This document shows, one piece after another, positions 53,875 through 62,618 of a stretch of 64,000 nt of DNA. The stretch is taken from assembly GCA_903889565.1 (NCBI GenBank), contig CAISYC010000045.1:1-64000 (forward strand). The letters are read 5' to 3'. A model generated the notes under the pieces. It was not told the origin of the DNA. It made no database searches and saw nothing but the letters and a program-made list of their open reading frames with translations. The stretch's first letter is position 1. Each line of letters begins with the position of its first letter. The position numbers were made by a program, and so were the translations under genes. This DNA is from an uncultured beta proteobacterium (GTDB taxonomy: Bacteria; Pseudomonadota; Gammaproteobacteria; Burkholderiales; SG8-41).

Positions 53875-54002
53875 GTCGCGCGCCCCTTCCCTGTCTCGAT
53901 AATGGCTATGTTACCGCAGCGACAATGGCGCAGGGTTGGACTGCGACACAGGCGGACGCGATAATTGGCGGATCGTTCAGGCTTAATTCATACAGGAATC
54001 CC

Positions 54003-54812
54003 ATGGCGAACCAGCGCTTCACCGTCGAACCCGGCGTCGAACTCCATATCGAGATCGACGATTACACCGATCCGTGGGCGCCAGCCGAAACCATCCTGAT
54101 GGTGCACGGGCTTGCCGAAAGTACCGCGGCGTGGCGCGGCTGGGTGCCGCAGCTGGCGCGGAATTATCGCGTCGCCCGCCTTGATCTGCGCGGCTTCGGC
54201 CGTTCGACACCGATGACAGCGGATTACCACTGGGACATGGCGCGACTGCTCGACGATCTCGCCGCAGTAATCAAACATCTGGGTTGCGAACAGGTGCATC
54301 TGGTCGGCGCCAAGAGCGGCGGCTCGATGGTGCTGACGATGGCGGCGCGCAAACCCGAGCTCGTGCGCTCAGTGGTTGCGGTGACGCCGCCAGTAATCGC
54401 CGCCGCCGGCACCACCGACTGGCTGGTGCAGATCGAAGCCGAGGGCATCGAAGCCTGGGCAAAAACCACCATGGCCGGACGCCTCGGCAACAAGGCGAGC
54501 GCCGAAGAAGTCGATTACTGGATCCACAACATCCAGGGCAAAACGCCGCTCTCCACGTTGCAGAGTTATCTGCGCTGGGTGCCGGGCCTCGACATCCGTG
54601 AAGAAGTGCTGAAGATCCAATGTCCGAGCCTGATTATCACCACCACCGGCAGCGGCCTGCGCACCGTCGACAGCGTCAAAGCATGGCAGCAGAAACTCGC
54701 GAAGTCGGAATTGCTGGTGATCGACGGCGACGCCTGGCATGCGGCGGGCGCTTATCCGGATGTCTGCGCCAAGGCGGCGGCGGAATTTCTGGGGCGGGTG
54801 CGGACGAGTTGA
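54003..54812 (+). CDS. Alpha/beta hydrolase-fold protein with altered nucleophile elbow
   Basis: The 269-residue protein has the alpha/beta hydrolase scaffold: MVHGLAEST, RVARLDLRGFGRS and the late His in DGDAWHAAGA. At the nucleophile elbow, where LVGHSMGG is usual, it has LVGAKSGG, so Lys occupies the Ser position and Ser comes one residue later. Either the neighbouring Ser acts or activity differs. An AGGAAT site precedes the ATG at 54003. Confidence 0.8.
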   Translation: MANQRFTVEPGVELHIEIDDYTDPWAPAETILMVHGLAESTAAWRGWVPQLARNYRVARLDLRGFGRSTPMTADYHWDMARLLDDLAAVIKHLGCEQVHLVGAKSGGSMVLTMAARKPELVRSVVAVTPPVIAAAGTTDWLVQIEAEGIEAWAKTTMAGRLGNKASAEEVDYWIHNIQGKTPLSTLQSYLRWVPGLDIREEVLKIQCPSLIITTTGSGLRTVDSVKAWQQKLAKSELLVIDGDAWHAAGAYPDVCAKAAAEFLGRVRTS

Positions 54813-54884
54813 TCAGCCGCGCAAACTCTTTGTAGAGATCCCCTCCCCCTCAAGGGGGAAGGAGTCCAAGTTCAGCGAACGCGG

Positions 54885-56330
54885 CTAAACTGCCAGCAAA
54901 TCCATCAACTCGTTAACCGGCGTTTTCATCAGACGCTTGCGATCAAGACACAAGTCGATCACCACGCGCCGCTGTTTCTCCGCAAACAAACGGGCGACGT
55001 TCTTCTCGAATTTCTGCACCAGCAGGGGAATGCCGTCCTTGCGCCGCTGCGGATGACCGGCGGCGAACTTCACTTCCATTCTCGCCGTCGAAGTGCCGTC
55101 CTTGAAATGCACACGAATCGCATTGGCATTCGAGCGCAGCTTCGGATCGAGAAAGCCCGCGCTGTAGCGCTTGTCCTCGTAAACCACGGTCTTCGCGCGC
55201 AGCACGTCGATGCGCGCATCCGCGGCAATATGATCTTCATAGTCCTCGGCGGTGAGGCGGCCGTAAATCAAACCGATCGCGGCGACGTATTGCAGACAGT
55301 GATCGCGGTCGGCGAAATTCGCCAGCGGCCCGGTCTTGTTCAAAATGCCGTAGGCGTAACCATAGGTCCACAGCTCGATCTTTTCGATTTCACCGATGCG
55401 GTCCTTTACTTCCGGATGCAGACGGATCGCCGCCTCGGCCGCGGTCTGTGCGTGAAACGCCGCCGGAAACGAAATCTTGAACTGCACGTTCTCGACGATG
55501 TAGCTGCCATAGGGCCGCTGAAATTTGAACGGCTGGCCGTCGGCAAGCACATCGTAAAAGCCCCAGGTCTTCGCCGTCAGCGCGGTCGGATAACCCATCT
55601 CGCCTTTCAAAGCGAGCAGCGCCAGCCACACGCCGCGGCTGGCCGCATCGGCCGCCGCCCACGATTTGCGCGGACCCGCATTCGGCTGGCGGCGGAAGGT
55701 TGCCAGCACGTGGCCGTCGATCCACGCATTCGACACGGCACTGATGATTTCATCGCGAGTGCCGCCGAGCATTTTGGTCACCACCGCGGCCACCGCGATT
55801 TTCACCAGCAACACGTGATCGAGCCCCATGCGCTTGGTGAACGGGTTTTCGAGCGCAAGGTCGCCCATGACCTCATAGGCTTTTACCGCGATGTCGATTA
55901 CCTCTGCCATCAAAATCGGCGCTTTGCCCTGCGCGACGCGCGTGCGGCTCGCCCAGTCGGCAGCGGCGAGTATGCCGCCGAAGGCGTCCGACGGATGCAC
56001 CACGGTTTCGCCGTTGAAAGCGTCGTTGTAGTCGAGCCAGCGTACGAGCACGCCGGTATTGAATGCCGCCGTCACCGGATCGAGTTGATGCGACGTCGCC
56101 GGCACGCGCGCGCCGTTAGGCACCACCGTGCCGGGCACGATCGGGCCAAGCAGTTTTGTGCAATCGGGATAGGCCATCGCCTCGAAGGCGCAACCGAGGC
56201 TGTCGATCAGGCAGTAGTGCGCCGTTTCCACCGCCCGTTTGCTGCGCACGCGGTAGCGGCTGACGTAATCGGCGATGTCGGTAATGACGCGATCGGGTTT
56301 GGGGCGCGCGGCGCTGGCGTGTGACGACAT
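54885..56330 (-). CDS. MmgE/PrpD family protein (2-methylcitrate dehydratase-like)
   Basis: The 481-residue protein has the MmgE/PrpD pattern: DSLGCAFEAMAYPDC, RWLDYNDAFNGETVVHPSD and AADAASRGVWLALLA, with length close to PrpD (483). Members dehydrate 2-methylcitrate or act on related tricarboxylates. The divergent neighbour is a PrpB-superfamily enzyme, but no prpC is present, so a propionate pathway is not assured. The ATG at 56330 lacks a strong ribosome site. Confidence 0.87.
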   Translation of the reverse strand: MSSHASAARPKPDRVITDIADYVSRYRVRSKRAVETAHYCLIDSLGCAFEAMAYPDCTKLLGPIVPGTVVPNGARVPATSHQLDPVTAAFNTGVLVRWLDYNDAFNGETVVHPSDAFGGILAAADWASRTRVAQGKAPILMAEVIDIAVKAYEVMGDLALENPFTKRMGLDHVLLVKIAVAAVVTKMLGGTRDEIISAVSNAWIDGHVLATFRRQPNAGPRKSWAAADAASRGVWLALLALKGEMGYPTALTAKTWGFYDVLADGQPFKFQRPYGSYIVENVQFKISFPAAFHAQTAAEAAIRLHPEVKDRIGEIEKIELWTYGYAYGILNKTGPLANFADRDHCLQYVAAIGLIYGRLTAEDYEDHIAADARIDVLRAKTVVYEDKRYSAGFLDPKLRSNANAIRVHFKDGTSTARMEVKFAAGHPQRRKDGIPLLVQKFEKNVARLFAEKQRRVVIDLCLDRKRLMKTPVNELMDLLAV

Positions 56331-56489
56331 GAATAGACAACCATCGGTGAACGAAGGGCGCAAGAATAACATTCAAAGCCGGCAACCGAACGAGCCCGCC
56401 CCGCACAACGGCGCCGGCATCTGCTAAGGTAGCGCCTGACGCCGGCCGCAACGGCTGCGACAATAACAAGCCACGCCATTGGAGAAACC

Positions 56490-57350
56490 ATGAACCACAC
56501 CGAACAGCGCCAGAAACTGCGCGCGATTTTTGCCGGCAACCAGTGTTTTTCACCCGCCACCGTCTACGATGCCTTGTCGGCGCGCGTCGCCGAGTCGGTC
56601 GGTTTCCAGATCGGCATGCTGGCCGGCTCGGTGGCCTCGAACACGACGCTGGCGGCACCCGACCTCATCGTCATCACGCTGACCGAATTCGCCGACCAGG
56701 TGCGTCGCATCATGCGCAACAGCAATCTCTCGCTGGTGGTCGATGCCGACCACGGCTACGGCAATGCCTTGAACGCCATGCGTACCGTGCAGGAACTCGA
56801 GCACGCCGGCGTGTCCTGCATGTCGCTCGAAGATACGGTGTTGCCGCGCCCCTTCGGCCAGATCGTGCCCGAAACCTACACCTCGATCGAGGAAGGCGCG
56901 GCCAAGCTGCGCGCCGCGGTATCGGCCAAGCGCGACCCGTCGTTCATGATCGCCGGCCGTTCGTCGTCATTGAAAAGCGAAGGGCTCGAAGGCGCGCTGG
57001 CGCGTTTCAAGGCCTATGAAAAAACCGGCGTCGATGCGATTTTCGTCGTCGGTATCGAAACGCTGGAGCAGATCAAGGCGATCAACGCCTCGGTCAAGCT
57101 GCCGATCATCGTCGGCTCGGCACCCGCCTCGATCAAACGCGAAGACCTCGCACCCTACAACGTGAAAATCATGCTGCAGGGCCACCAGCCGGTGGCGGCA
57201 GCGGTGAAGGCGCTGCACGAATGTTATTCGCACCTGTTCAAGGGCGGCGCGCCGGCCGATCTGAAGTCGAAAATCGCCTCCAACGAAGAAATGGAAAAAC
57301 TGCTGCAGGCCGACCAGTACAAGAAATGGCAGCAGGATTACCTCAAATAA
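56490..57350 (+). CDS. Isocitrate lyase/PEP mutase superfamily, oxaloacetate decarboxylase-like
   Basis: The 286-residue protein belongs to the PrpB/PEP mutase superfamily. DADHGYGNALNAMRTVQELE and MLQGHQPVAAAVKALHECY match the subgroup of Pseudomonas PA4872, an oxaloacetate decarboxylase, rather than PrpB, which has a KKCGH catalytic loop; here no such Cys is present. It would convert oxaloacetate or an analogue to pyruvate and CO2. It is divergent from the MmgE/PrpD gene across 159 bases. Confidence 0.82.
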   Translation: MNHTEQRQKLRAIFAGNQCFSPATVYDALSARVAESVGFQIGMLAGSVASNTTLAAPDLIVITLTEFADQVRRIMRNSNLSLVVDADHGYGNALNAMRTVQELEHAGVSCMSLEDTVLPRPFGQIVPETYTSIEEGAAKLRAAVSAKRDPSFMIAGRSSSLKSEGLEGALARFKAYEKTGVDAIFVVGIETLEQIKAINASVKLPIIVGSAPASIKREDLAPYNVKIMLQGHQPVAAAVKALHECYSHLFKGGAPADLKSKIASNEEMEKLLQADQYKKWQQDYLK

Positions 57351-57493
57351 TCCTGAATTATGGGCGGTTTGCCGGGCTTTGTGATTTAGTTCCTGTGAAT
57401 TGAGACCGGCCCCGGATTAATTGGAAGCTTCGGCGCAATGGGGTACGCCGTGCAGCACCGATAATCATAAAGAACAGGGTCAGGAACGCATTC

Positions 57494-57889
57494 ATGTCAG
57501 GGGATTGGCGGCGCATCGAACTGTCGCGCGACGCGGTACGCGCCGGCGAGCTGGAAATAATCCGCGCGCAATTTGCGCTTTATTGCATGGCCGGCGATAC
57601 CGCCGCCGATGTCGCCATCTTCACGCGGCGCAACAAAGCCGGCGGCAGCGACCTGTATTTTTCTCCCGCTGCGTTGCGTTATGCGGAATTTGTTTTCGAA
57701 CGCCATCCGCCCTGCGCCAGCGGTCAACCCGCGTTGCTCGGCAGCACACTGCTGGTCGGCAATCACGATGCGGTTGCTGCCTTGCTCGGCAAATCGTCCG
57801 GTGTGCAATCATTCCGCAAGCAGACCGAACAGAAATCCGAACTCAGCGTGCGTTTCCTGCATTCGCCTGCCCCGGCGGTCAACCGCTGA
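57494..57889 (+). CDS. Hypothetical protein
   Basis: The 131-residue reading frame starts with ATG after an AGGAA site and has consistent codon use. It contains no signal peptide, membrane segment or motif I recognise; RRNKAGGSDLYFSPAALRYA is the most structured-looking part. It stands alone between the decarboxylase and an inverted repeat. Confidence 0.55.
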   Translation: MSGDWRRIELSRDAVRAGELEIIRAQFALYCMAGDTAADVAIFTRRNKAGGSDLYFSPAALRYAEFVFERHPPCASGQPALLGSTLLVGNHDAVAALLGKSSGVQSFRKQTEQKSELSVRFLHSPAPAVNR

Positions 57890-57955
57890 CGCGTCGCGCA
57901 GCCGGCGGCGAAACGCTATCATGCGTTTCCTTTTATTAAAAGCCCAAAATCTTTT

Positions 57956-58031
57956 AGCCACAGAGGTCACCGAGGGAAAACCCTGCTTGAACCATTGCAT
58001 TTCCCCTGTGTTCTCTGTGACCTCTGTGGCT
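57956..58031. repeat. Inverted-repeat element, 76 bp
   Basis: AGCCACAGAGGTCAC at 57956 is repeated inverted at 58013-58031 as CTCTGTGACCTCTGTGGCT, giving 19-base arms with one mismatch. Inner GGGAAAA / TTTCCCC pairing extends the stem. It lies 23 bases before the next start codon, so the hairpin would be in its leader RNA. Confidence 0.85.
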
Positions 58032-58054
58032 GATTTCCGGTTTTAAGGAAACCT

Positions 58055-59101
58055 ATGGAACTCTGGTACGACAACAACGATAACTGGCATACCGCGCAGG
58101 ATGCGCTGTTTGCCGCCGGTGTCACCGATGGCCTGCCGGTGGTGCCGCCAACGCCGGCGCGCGTCGCTGCCATGCTCGATGCGCATGGCTTCATGGCCGC
58201 CGAGGTGCTGACCGATCTGCCGCCGCTGTTTGCAGCAGTGACCTGGCAGGATATTGCGATCAACGCCGTGATGGCCGGCTGCCTGCCGTCTTATCTGCCG
58301 GTGATCGGCGCCGCGGTCGAAGGCATTGCCGCCGCCGAATTCAATCTGGTCGGCATCGCCACCACCACCGGCTCGGCGGCGCCGATGATCATCGTCAACG
58401 GCCCGATCGTGCAACAGATCGGTCTCAATGCCGAAGGCAATGTGTTTGGTCCGGGCAACCGCGCCAACGCCACCATCGGCCGCGCGCTGACGCTGGTGCT
58501 GCGCAATGTCGGCGGCGCGATCCCCGGCGAACTCGATATGTCCACCATCGGCCAGCCGGCGAAATACAGCTGCTGCATCGCCGAGAACGCCGTGGCGAGC
58601 CCGTGGGCGCCGCTGCACGTCGAGCGCGGCTTCGATCAGAACGACAGCGTTGTCACCGTCGTCGGCATCTCCGGCTCGGTTGAAGTCGTCGATTCATCGA
58701 GCAGCACGCCGGAAGACCTCGCGCAGACCTACGCGCAGTCGATGCTGATCGCCGGCACCGCCGGCAGCGGCGGCCTATTGGGCGGCGGCGAACCGCTGAT
58801 CGTAATGCCACCGGAAATCGCGCAGTCGTTTCAGCGCGCCGGCTGCAACAAGGCGCACGCGAAAGCGCTGATTCACGAACGCGCAGTTTTGCCGCGCGAT
58901 AAATTGTCGTCAGCGATCCGCGCACACCGCTCAACGCTGGCGGAATCGGCCGGCGATGATCCGAACGCGGATTTGCGCGTCGCCGAGTCACCCGACGACG
59001 TCATGATCGTCGTCGCCGGCGGTGTCGGCGTCAAAGCCGCTTATCTGCCGACCTGGGCGGGCATGACCAAAGCCGTGAGCCGCAAGCTGCGCACGGTTTG
59101 A
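58055..59101 (+). CDS. Conserved-type protein with DGLPVVPPT motif, function unknown
   Basis: The 348-residue protein starts after an AAGGA site. The N-terminal VTDGLPVVPPTPARVAAML resembles a family of uncharacterised proteins often found near redox (UGSC-type) proteins. Adjacent Cys-Cys in AKYSCCIAENAVASPWAPLHVERGF and many Gly-rich segments suggest a compact enzyme. It has no signal peptide or membrane segment. I cannot assign a reaction. Confidence 0.7.
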   Translation: MELWYDNNDNWHTAQDALFAAGVTDGLPVVPPTPARVAAMLDAHGFMAAEVLTDLPPLFAAVTWQDIAINAVMAGCLPSYLPVIGAAVEGIAAAEFNLVGIATTTGSAAPMIIVNGPIVQQIGLNAEGNVFGPGNRANATIGRALTLVLRNVGGAIPGELDMSTIGQPAKYSCCIAENAVASPWAPLHVERGFDQNDSVVTVVGISGSVEVVDSSSSTPEDLAQTYAQSMLIAGTAGSGGLLGGGEPLIVMPPEIAQSFQRAGCNKAHAKALIHERAVLPRDKLSSAIRAHRSTLAESAGDDPNADLRVAESPDDVMIVVAGGVGVKAAYLPTWAGMTKAVSRKLRTV

Positions 59102-59103
59102 TT

Positions 59104-59169
59104 GTCATTCCCGCGAAGGCAGGAATCCAGAACTTTGATCGACTGGGCTCCCGCCTGCGCAGGAGCGAC
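59104..59169. repeat. REP-like imperfect palindrome, 66 bp
   Basis: GTCATTCCCGCGAAGGCAGG at the left and CCTGCGCAGGAGCGAC-type sequence at the right are imperfect inverted copies that bring ATCCAG and CTGGGC together. It is of the widespread intergenic type in GC-rich proteobacteria. It lies in the gap between convergent genes and could end transcripts. Confidence 0.7.
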
Positions 59170-59175
59170 GATTTA

Positions 59176-59478
59176 TTAAATGCGGTTGCTGGTAATCACC
59201 TCGAAATGCTCCGCAAACGGCGGCTCTTCCCAATACTTCACCAGCAGATCGCGAAACTGCGCGCGCCGCGGCGACTGGCGGAAATTCACCTCATGCGCCT
59301 CGATGCTCTCCCAGCGGATCAAATAAAAATATTTCCCCTTGGTTTCGACGCAGCGCTGCATCTCGTGCGAGATATAACCCGGCGTGCTCGCCGAGATCGC
59401 CGCAGCCTGCGGAAACACCGCCTCGAACTCGGCCATGAGTTCCGGTTTGATTTTCATGATGGCGACTTCAAGAATCAT
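59176..59478 (-). CDS. Antibiotic biosynthesis monooxygenase (ABM) domain protein
   Basis: The 100-residue protein is a single ABM/dimeric alpha-beta barrel domain: MILEVAIMKIKPELMAEFE, then YISHEMQRCVETKGKYFYLI and a C-terminal HFEVI. Such proteins act as small cofactor-free oxygenases or heme-binding dimers. A GAGGAGGAG ribosome site precedes the ATG, a good match to the loop of the small RNA at 45240. Confidence 0.85.
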   Translation of the reverse strand: MILEVAIMKIKPELMAEFEAVFPQAAAISASTPGYISHEMQRCVETKGKYFYLIRWESIEAHEVNFRQSPRRAQFRDLLVKYWEEPPFAEHFEVITSNRI

Positions 59479-59549
59479 GACTGCTCCTCCTCTGGTTTTT
59501 GATTTTGTTGGACTTGGTAATGCTCATATCACGCAAAGAATACCCAACA

Positions 59550-60524
59550 CTATAGCTCCTCGCCTCTGACTGCGTGGGGCTGCGCACGTGCCACACGCTT
59601 GCGTGCCGACCCCGCCCCCGGCTTCACCCAAGGCGGCGCCTTGAACAGCTCAACCAAAAAATCCACGAATACTCTCAGCTTTGGCGCGACGCGTTTCTGC
59701 TGGCGGAACACCACCGAGATGTCGTAACCCTCGGTCTTGTAGTCGGCGAGAATTTCAATGAGCTTGCCGCTCTTCAGCCGCGGCTGCGCGTAATACTCGG
59801 CGACCTGCGCGACACCCAGGCCCGCCGCCGCCGCCGCAACCAGCGCTTCGCCGCTGTTGAAGGTCATGAAACCGTTCATCGCAACATGGCGCATGGCGCC
59901 GCCGCTTTTGAAACGCCACTCGCGGATGCGGCCGTTGCGAGGGCGACGATAGGTCAAGCAGGCATGCCCGGTAAGCTCCTCCGGTGTGCGCGGCGTGCCG
60001 CGTTCCTTCAGATAAGCAGGCGAGGCGCAGACGACGTAACGCGTCGAAGCCAGCGGATGCACCACCAGCCGCGAGTCCTGCAGTTCGCCAACCTGCACTG
60101 AGACATCAATCCCTGCCTCCATCGAAAACGGCACGAAGTCGCTGCAAACGATTTCGAGCGACACCGCGGGATAGTCGCGCACGAATTGCGGCAGGTGCGG
60201 CACGATCCACATGCGGCCCAGCGCCGAGGGCATGCTGACGCGCAGGCGCCCGCTCGGCACGCGGCCGGCGCGACCGGCCATCAGTTCCGCCTCTTCAAGA
60301 TCGGCAGTGATCTGCTTGCAGCGCGCGTAAAAATCGGCGCCCTCCGCCGTCACCGACAGGCGCCGCGTGGTGCGATTCAGCAGGCGCACCGACAACCGCC
60401 GTTCCAGCCGCGCCAGCGCGGCGCTGACCGCTGACGTCGAGACACCCAAGGCGCGCGCCGCGCTGCTCAGCGTGCCGGCTTCGGCGACGCGCAGAAACAC
60501 AAAAATGCCGTGCAGGCTATCCAT
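59550..60524 (-). CDS. LysR-family transcriptional regulator
   Basis: The 324-residue protein has the N-terminal winged helix (FVFLRVAEAGTLSSAARALGVSTSAVSAALARLE) and a periplasmic-binding-like effector domain. It is divergent from the DapA-like genes with 141 bases between, the standard layout for control of the neighbouring operon. The C-terminal 30 residues (ARKRVARAQPHAVRGEEL) are an extra basic tail. Confidence 0.92.
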   Translation of the reverse strand: MDSLHGIFVFLRVAEAGTLSSAARALGVSTSAVSAALARLERRLSVRLLNRTTRRLSVTAEGADFYARCKQITADLEEAELMAGRAGRVPSGRLRVSMPSALGRMWIVPHLPQFVRDYPAVSLEIVCSDFVPFSMEAGIDVSVQVGELQDSRLVVHPLASTRYVVCASPAYLKERGTPRTPEELTGHACLTYRRPRNGRIREWRFKSGGAMRHVAMNGFMTFNSGEALVAAAAAGLGVAQVAEYYAQPRLKSGKLIEILADYKTEGYDISVVFRQQKRVAPKLRVFVDFLVELFKAPPWVKPGAGSARKRVARAQPHAVRGEEL

Positions 60525-60560
60525 GGGGTGATCTGATTTTCAATACAGGGGTTAACAGTG

Positions 60561-60607
60561 ATTCTAGGTCGCTTCCGCTGTCACATCCAGTGGGAGTTCA
60601 CTAGAAT
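60561..60607. promoter_or_regulatory. Inverted repeat in the LysR-dapA-like intergenic region
   Basis: ATTCTAG (60561-60567) and CTAGAAT (60601-60607) are perfect inverted copies 33 bases apart, with matching outer bases. The spacing would suit two bound LysR dimers or looping. It is the only clear symmetry in this divergent region, but its use as an operator is unproven. Confidence 0.4.
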
Positions 60608-60665
60608 TCTCGGCTCACCGGCGCCGCGCTTACACGGACCGGTCTGAATTCAACAGGAAGGAACT

Positions 60666-61580
60666 ATGGCGCTCATCCTCAGAGGCGTAATGCAGAGTCC
60701 GGTCACCCCGCTGAATGAAGACTTCAGCCTGGACATTCCGACCTACGAAAAGCTCGTTGATTTCCACGTGCGCACCGGCGCCACCGCGATCTCGTGGCCG
60801 CACCACAAGGCCGAATCGCACAATCTGAAGAAGGAAGAGCGCATGCGCGGCGCCGAGGCCACGGTCAATGCCGTGCACGGCCGCGTGCCGGTGTCGATCC
60901 ATGTCAGTTCGATGTCGGTTGAAGACGCGATGGATCTCGCGCAGCACGCGCAGAAAATCGGCGCCGACGCCATCATCGCCATCACGCCCTACTTCTGGGC
61001 GCCTTCGCCCGACGCAATTTACGATTACTTCGTGCGCCTCGGCACTTCGATCGATCTGCCGATGATTGCCTACAACTCGCCGGCCTATCTCGAGGGCGTC
61101 GAGATAACCGCCGAACTGATCGAGCGCCTGTTAAAGCGCCTGCCCAACCTGATCGCGATGAAGGAAGCCTCATTCAACAGCGAGAAATTCATGGAAATCT
61201 CGCGCGTGGCGTTGAAAGTGCGGCCGAGTTTCTCGATTGTCGCCGGCGTCGAATTCCTCGCCCCTTCGGTGCCGCTCGGCTGCGTCGGTTCCTACTCGTC
61301 GGCCGGCGCAATCTGCCCGAATCTGTGCACCGCGCTGTTCGACGCCTGCATCAACGGCCGCAGCGCCGAAGCGCGCGAACTGCAGTTCAAGCTTGCCGCG
61401 CTGTGGGATCTGTTCCGCGACCAGTATCCGTCGTCGCTCAAGGGCGGCATGGTCGCGATGGGCCGCTACGTCGGGCCGACGCGTCCGCCGCTGCCGACCG
61501 CCAGCAAGGAACGCGAAGCGCTGATCGCCAAAAAGCTCGAAGCGCTCGGCATTTTGGATACAGAGCCGCACGGCTGGTAA
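60666..61580 (+). CDS. DapA-family aldolase/lyase, catalytically complete
   Basis: The 304-residue protein is of the dihydrodipicolinate synthase/N-acetylneuraminate lyase family. The Schiff-base Lys is Lys166 (LIAMKEASF) and the Tyr of the triad is Tyr136 (MIAYNSPAY). The G-x-x-G-E motif is replaced by SWPHHKAES, so it is not a lysine-pathway DapA; a pyruvate-dependent aldolase or dehydratase for a sugar or keto acid is likely. An AAGGAA site precedes the ATG. It is the first gene of the LysR-linked operon. Confidence 0.87.
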   Translation: MALILRGVMQSPVTPLNEDFSLDIPTYEKLVDFHVRTGATAISWPHHKAESHNLKKEERMRGAEATVNAVHGRVPVSIHVSSMSVEDAMDLAQHAQKIGADAIIAITPYFWAPSPDAIYDYFVRLGTSIDLPMIAYNSPAYLEGVEITAELIERLLKRLPNLIAMKEASFNSEKFMEISRVALKVRPSFSIVAGVEFLAPSVPLGCVGSYSSAGAICPNLCTALFDACINGRSAEARELQFKLAALWDLFRDQYPSSLKGGMVAMGRYVGPTRPPLPTASKEREALIAKKLEALGILDTEPHGW

Positions 61581-61602
61581 CCGGAAACCCACGCAAAGGT
61601 CT

Positions 61603-62526
61603 ATGAAGATGTCTACATTCACGCCAGGTCTGGTCCACTCGCCGGTGACGCCGTTCACGCCCGACCTCAAAATCGATTTCGGCACGTTCGAAAAAGTCAT
61701 CGCTTTCCATCTGAACAACGGCGCGCAGGCGCTGGCAGTGCAAATGCACGAAGGCGAATCGGTCAGCCTGTCCGACGCCGAGCAGCGCAAGGTGATCGAT
61801 TTTGTCATCAAGCAGGTCAAGGGCACGGTACCGGTCATCGCGCATGTCAGCGATCCGGGCACGGCGATCGCCGTCGACCGCGCGAAATATGCCGAAAAAG
61901 CCGGCGCCGCCGCCGTCATCGCCACCTCCACTTATTATTGGACACCGCCGGCCAGCATGGTGCTCGAGCATTTCGCCTCAATTGGCGGCGCGGTGAAGAT
62001 CCCGTTCTACGTGCTGTTTACGCCCGATGAACTGGGCGGCACCCACCACATCAACGCCGACATGATGATGAAGCTCATCGACCGCCTGCCGAACTTCGCA
62101 GGCGTCGCCGATGCCAGCCTCGACTGGCAGTTCATGATCAACGTGGTTTCCAACGCCTGGCGCAAGCGGCCGGATTTCCAGCTGGTTGCGGGCAACGAAT
62201 ATATGGTCTCAGCCGGCGCGGTCGGTGCCACCAGCATGTTCACTTCGCTCGCCGCGATCGCGCCGAAACGCCTGCAGAAGCTGTTCGAGATCTGCCGCAC
62301 CGAGAAATATTTCGATGCGCGCGAGACGCAGGAAGAGATCGTGGTGCTGCGCCAGACGCTGAAGCGCTACGGCCGCGGTGCGCTCAAGGGTGCGCTGCGC
62401 GCGATGGGCCGCGATGTCGGTCAGGTCCGTCCGCCGCTTGATCCGCTGAGTCCGGCCGAGATGGAAAAACTCGCCGCCGATCTGAAAGCGATCAAATGGC
62501 TGGCGACCGAACCGACGGGCTGGTGA
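61603..62526 (+). CDS. DapA-family paralog without the Schiff-base lysine
   Basis: The 307-residue protein aligns with its upstream neighbour along the whole length and shares the unusual C-terminus ending in EP(T/H)GW. At the catalytic Lys it has Ala169 (GVADASLD), and at the Tyr position Leu138 (YVLFTPDEL). It should not form a Schiff base and may be a regulatory or structural partner of the first protein. Both frames are intact, so it is not a pseudogene. Confidence 0.85.
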   Translation: MKMSTFTPGLVHSPVTPFTPDLKIDFGTFEKVIAFHLNNGAQALAVQMHEGESVSLSDAEQRKVIDFVIKQVKGTVPVIAHVSDPGTAIAVDRAKYAEKAGAAAVIATSTYYWTPPASMVLEHFASIGGAVKIPFYVLFTPDELGGTHHINADMMMKLIDRLPNFAGVADASLDWQFMINVVSNAWRKRPDFQLVAGNEYMVSAGAVGATSMFTSLAAIAPKRLQKLFEICRTEKYFDARETQEEIVVLRQTLKRYGRGALKGALRAMGRDVGQVRPPLDPLSPAEMEKLAADLKAIKWLATEPTGW

Positions 62527-62618
62527 TCCGCGTAGCCTTTTCTCTTGCAGTTATGTAGCCTGTAGACGTGCCCCGGCCTTCGCCGCGGCACGTCGCTTTT
62601 TTTGAACGGAGCACCGTC

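Noticed and set aside
54849-54874. CCCCC-TCAA-GGGGG hairpin between convergent genes as a terminator
   Set aside because: No T-tract follows on either strand; it could be a short repeat but evidence is too weak.
55053-56324. A 423-codon plus-strand frame
   Set aside because: Antisense to the MmgE/PrpD gene, which has full-length family similarity.
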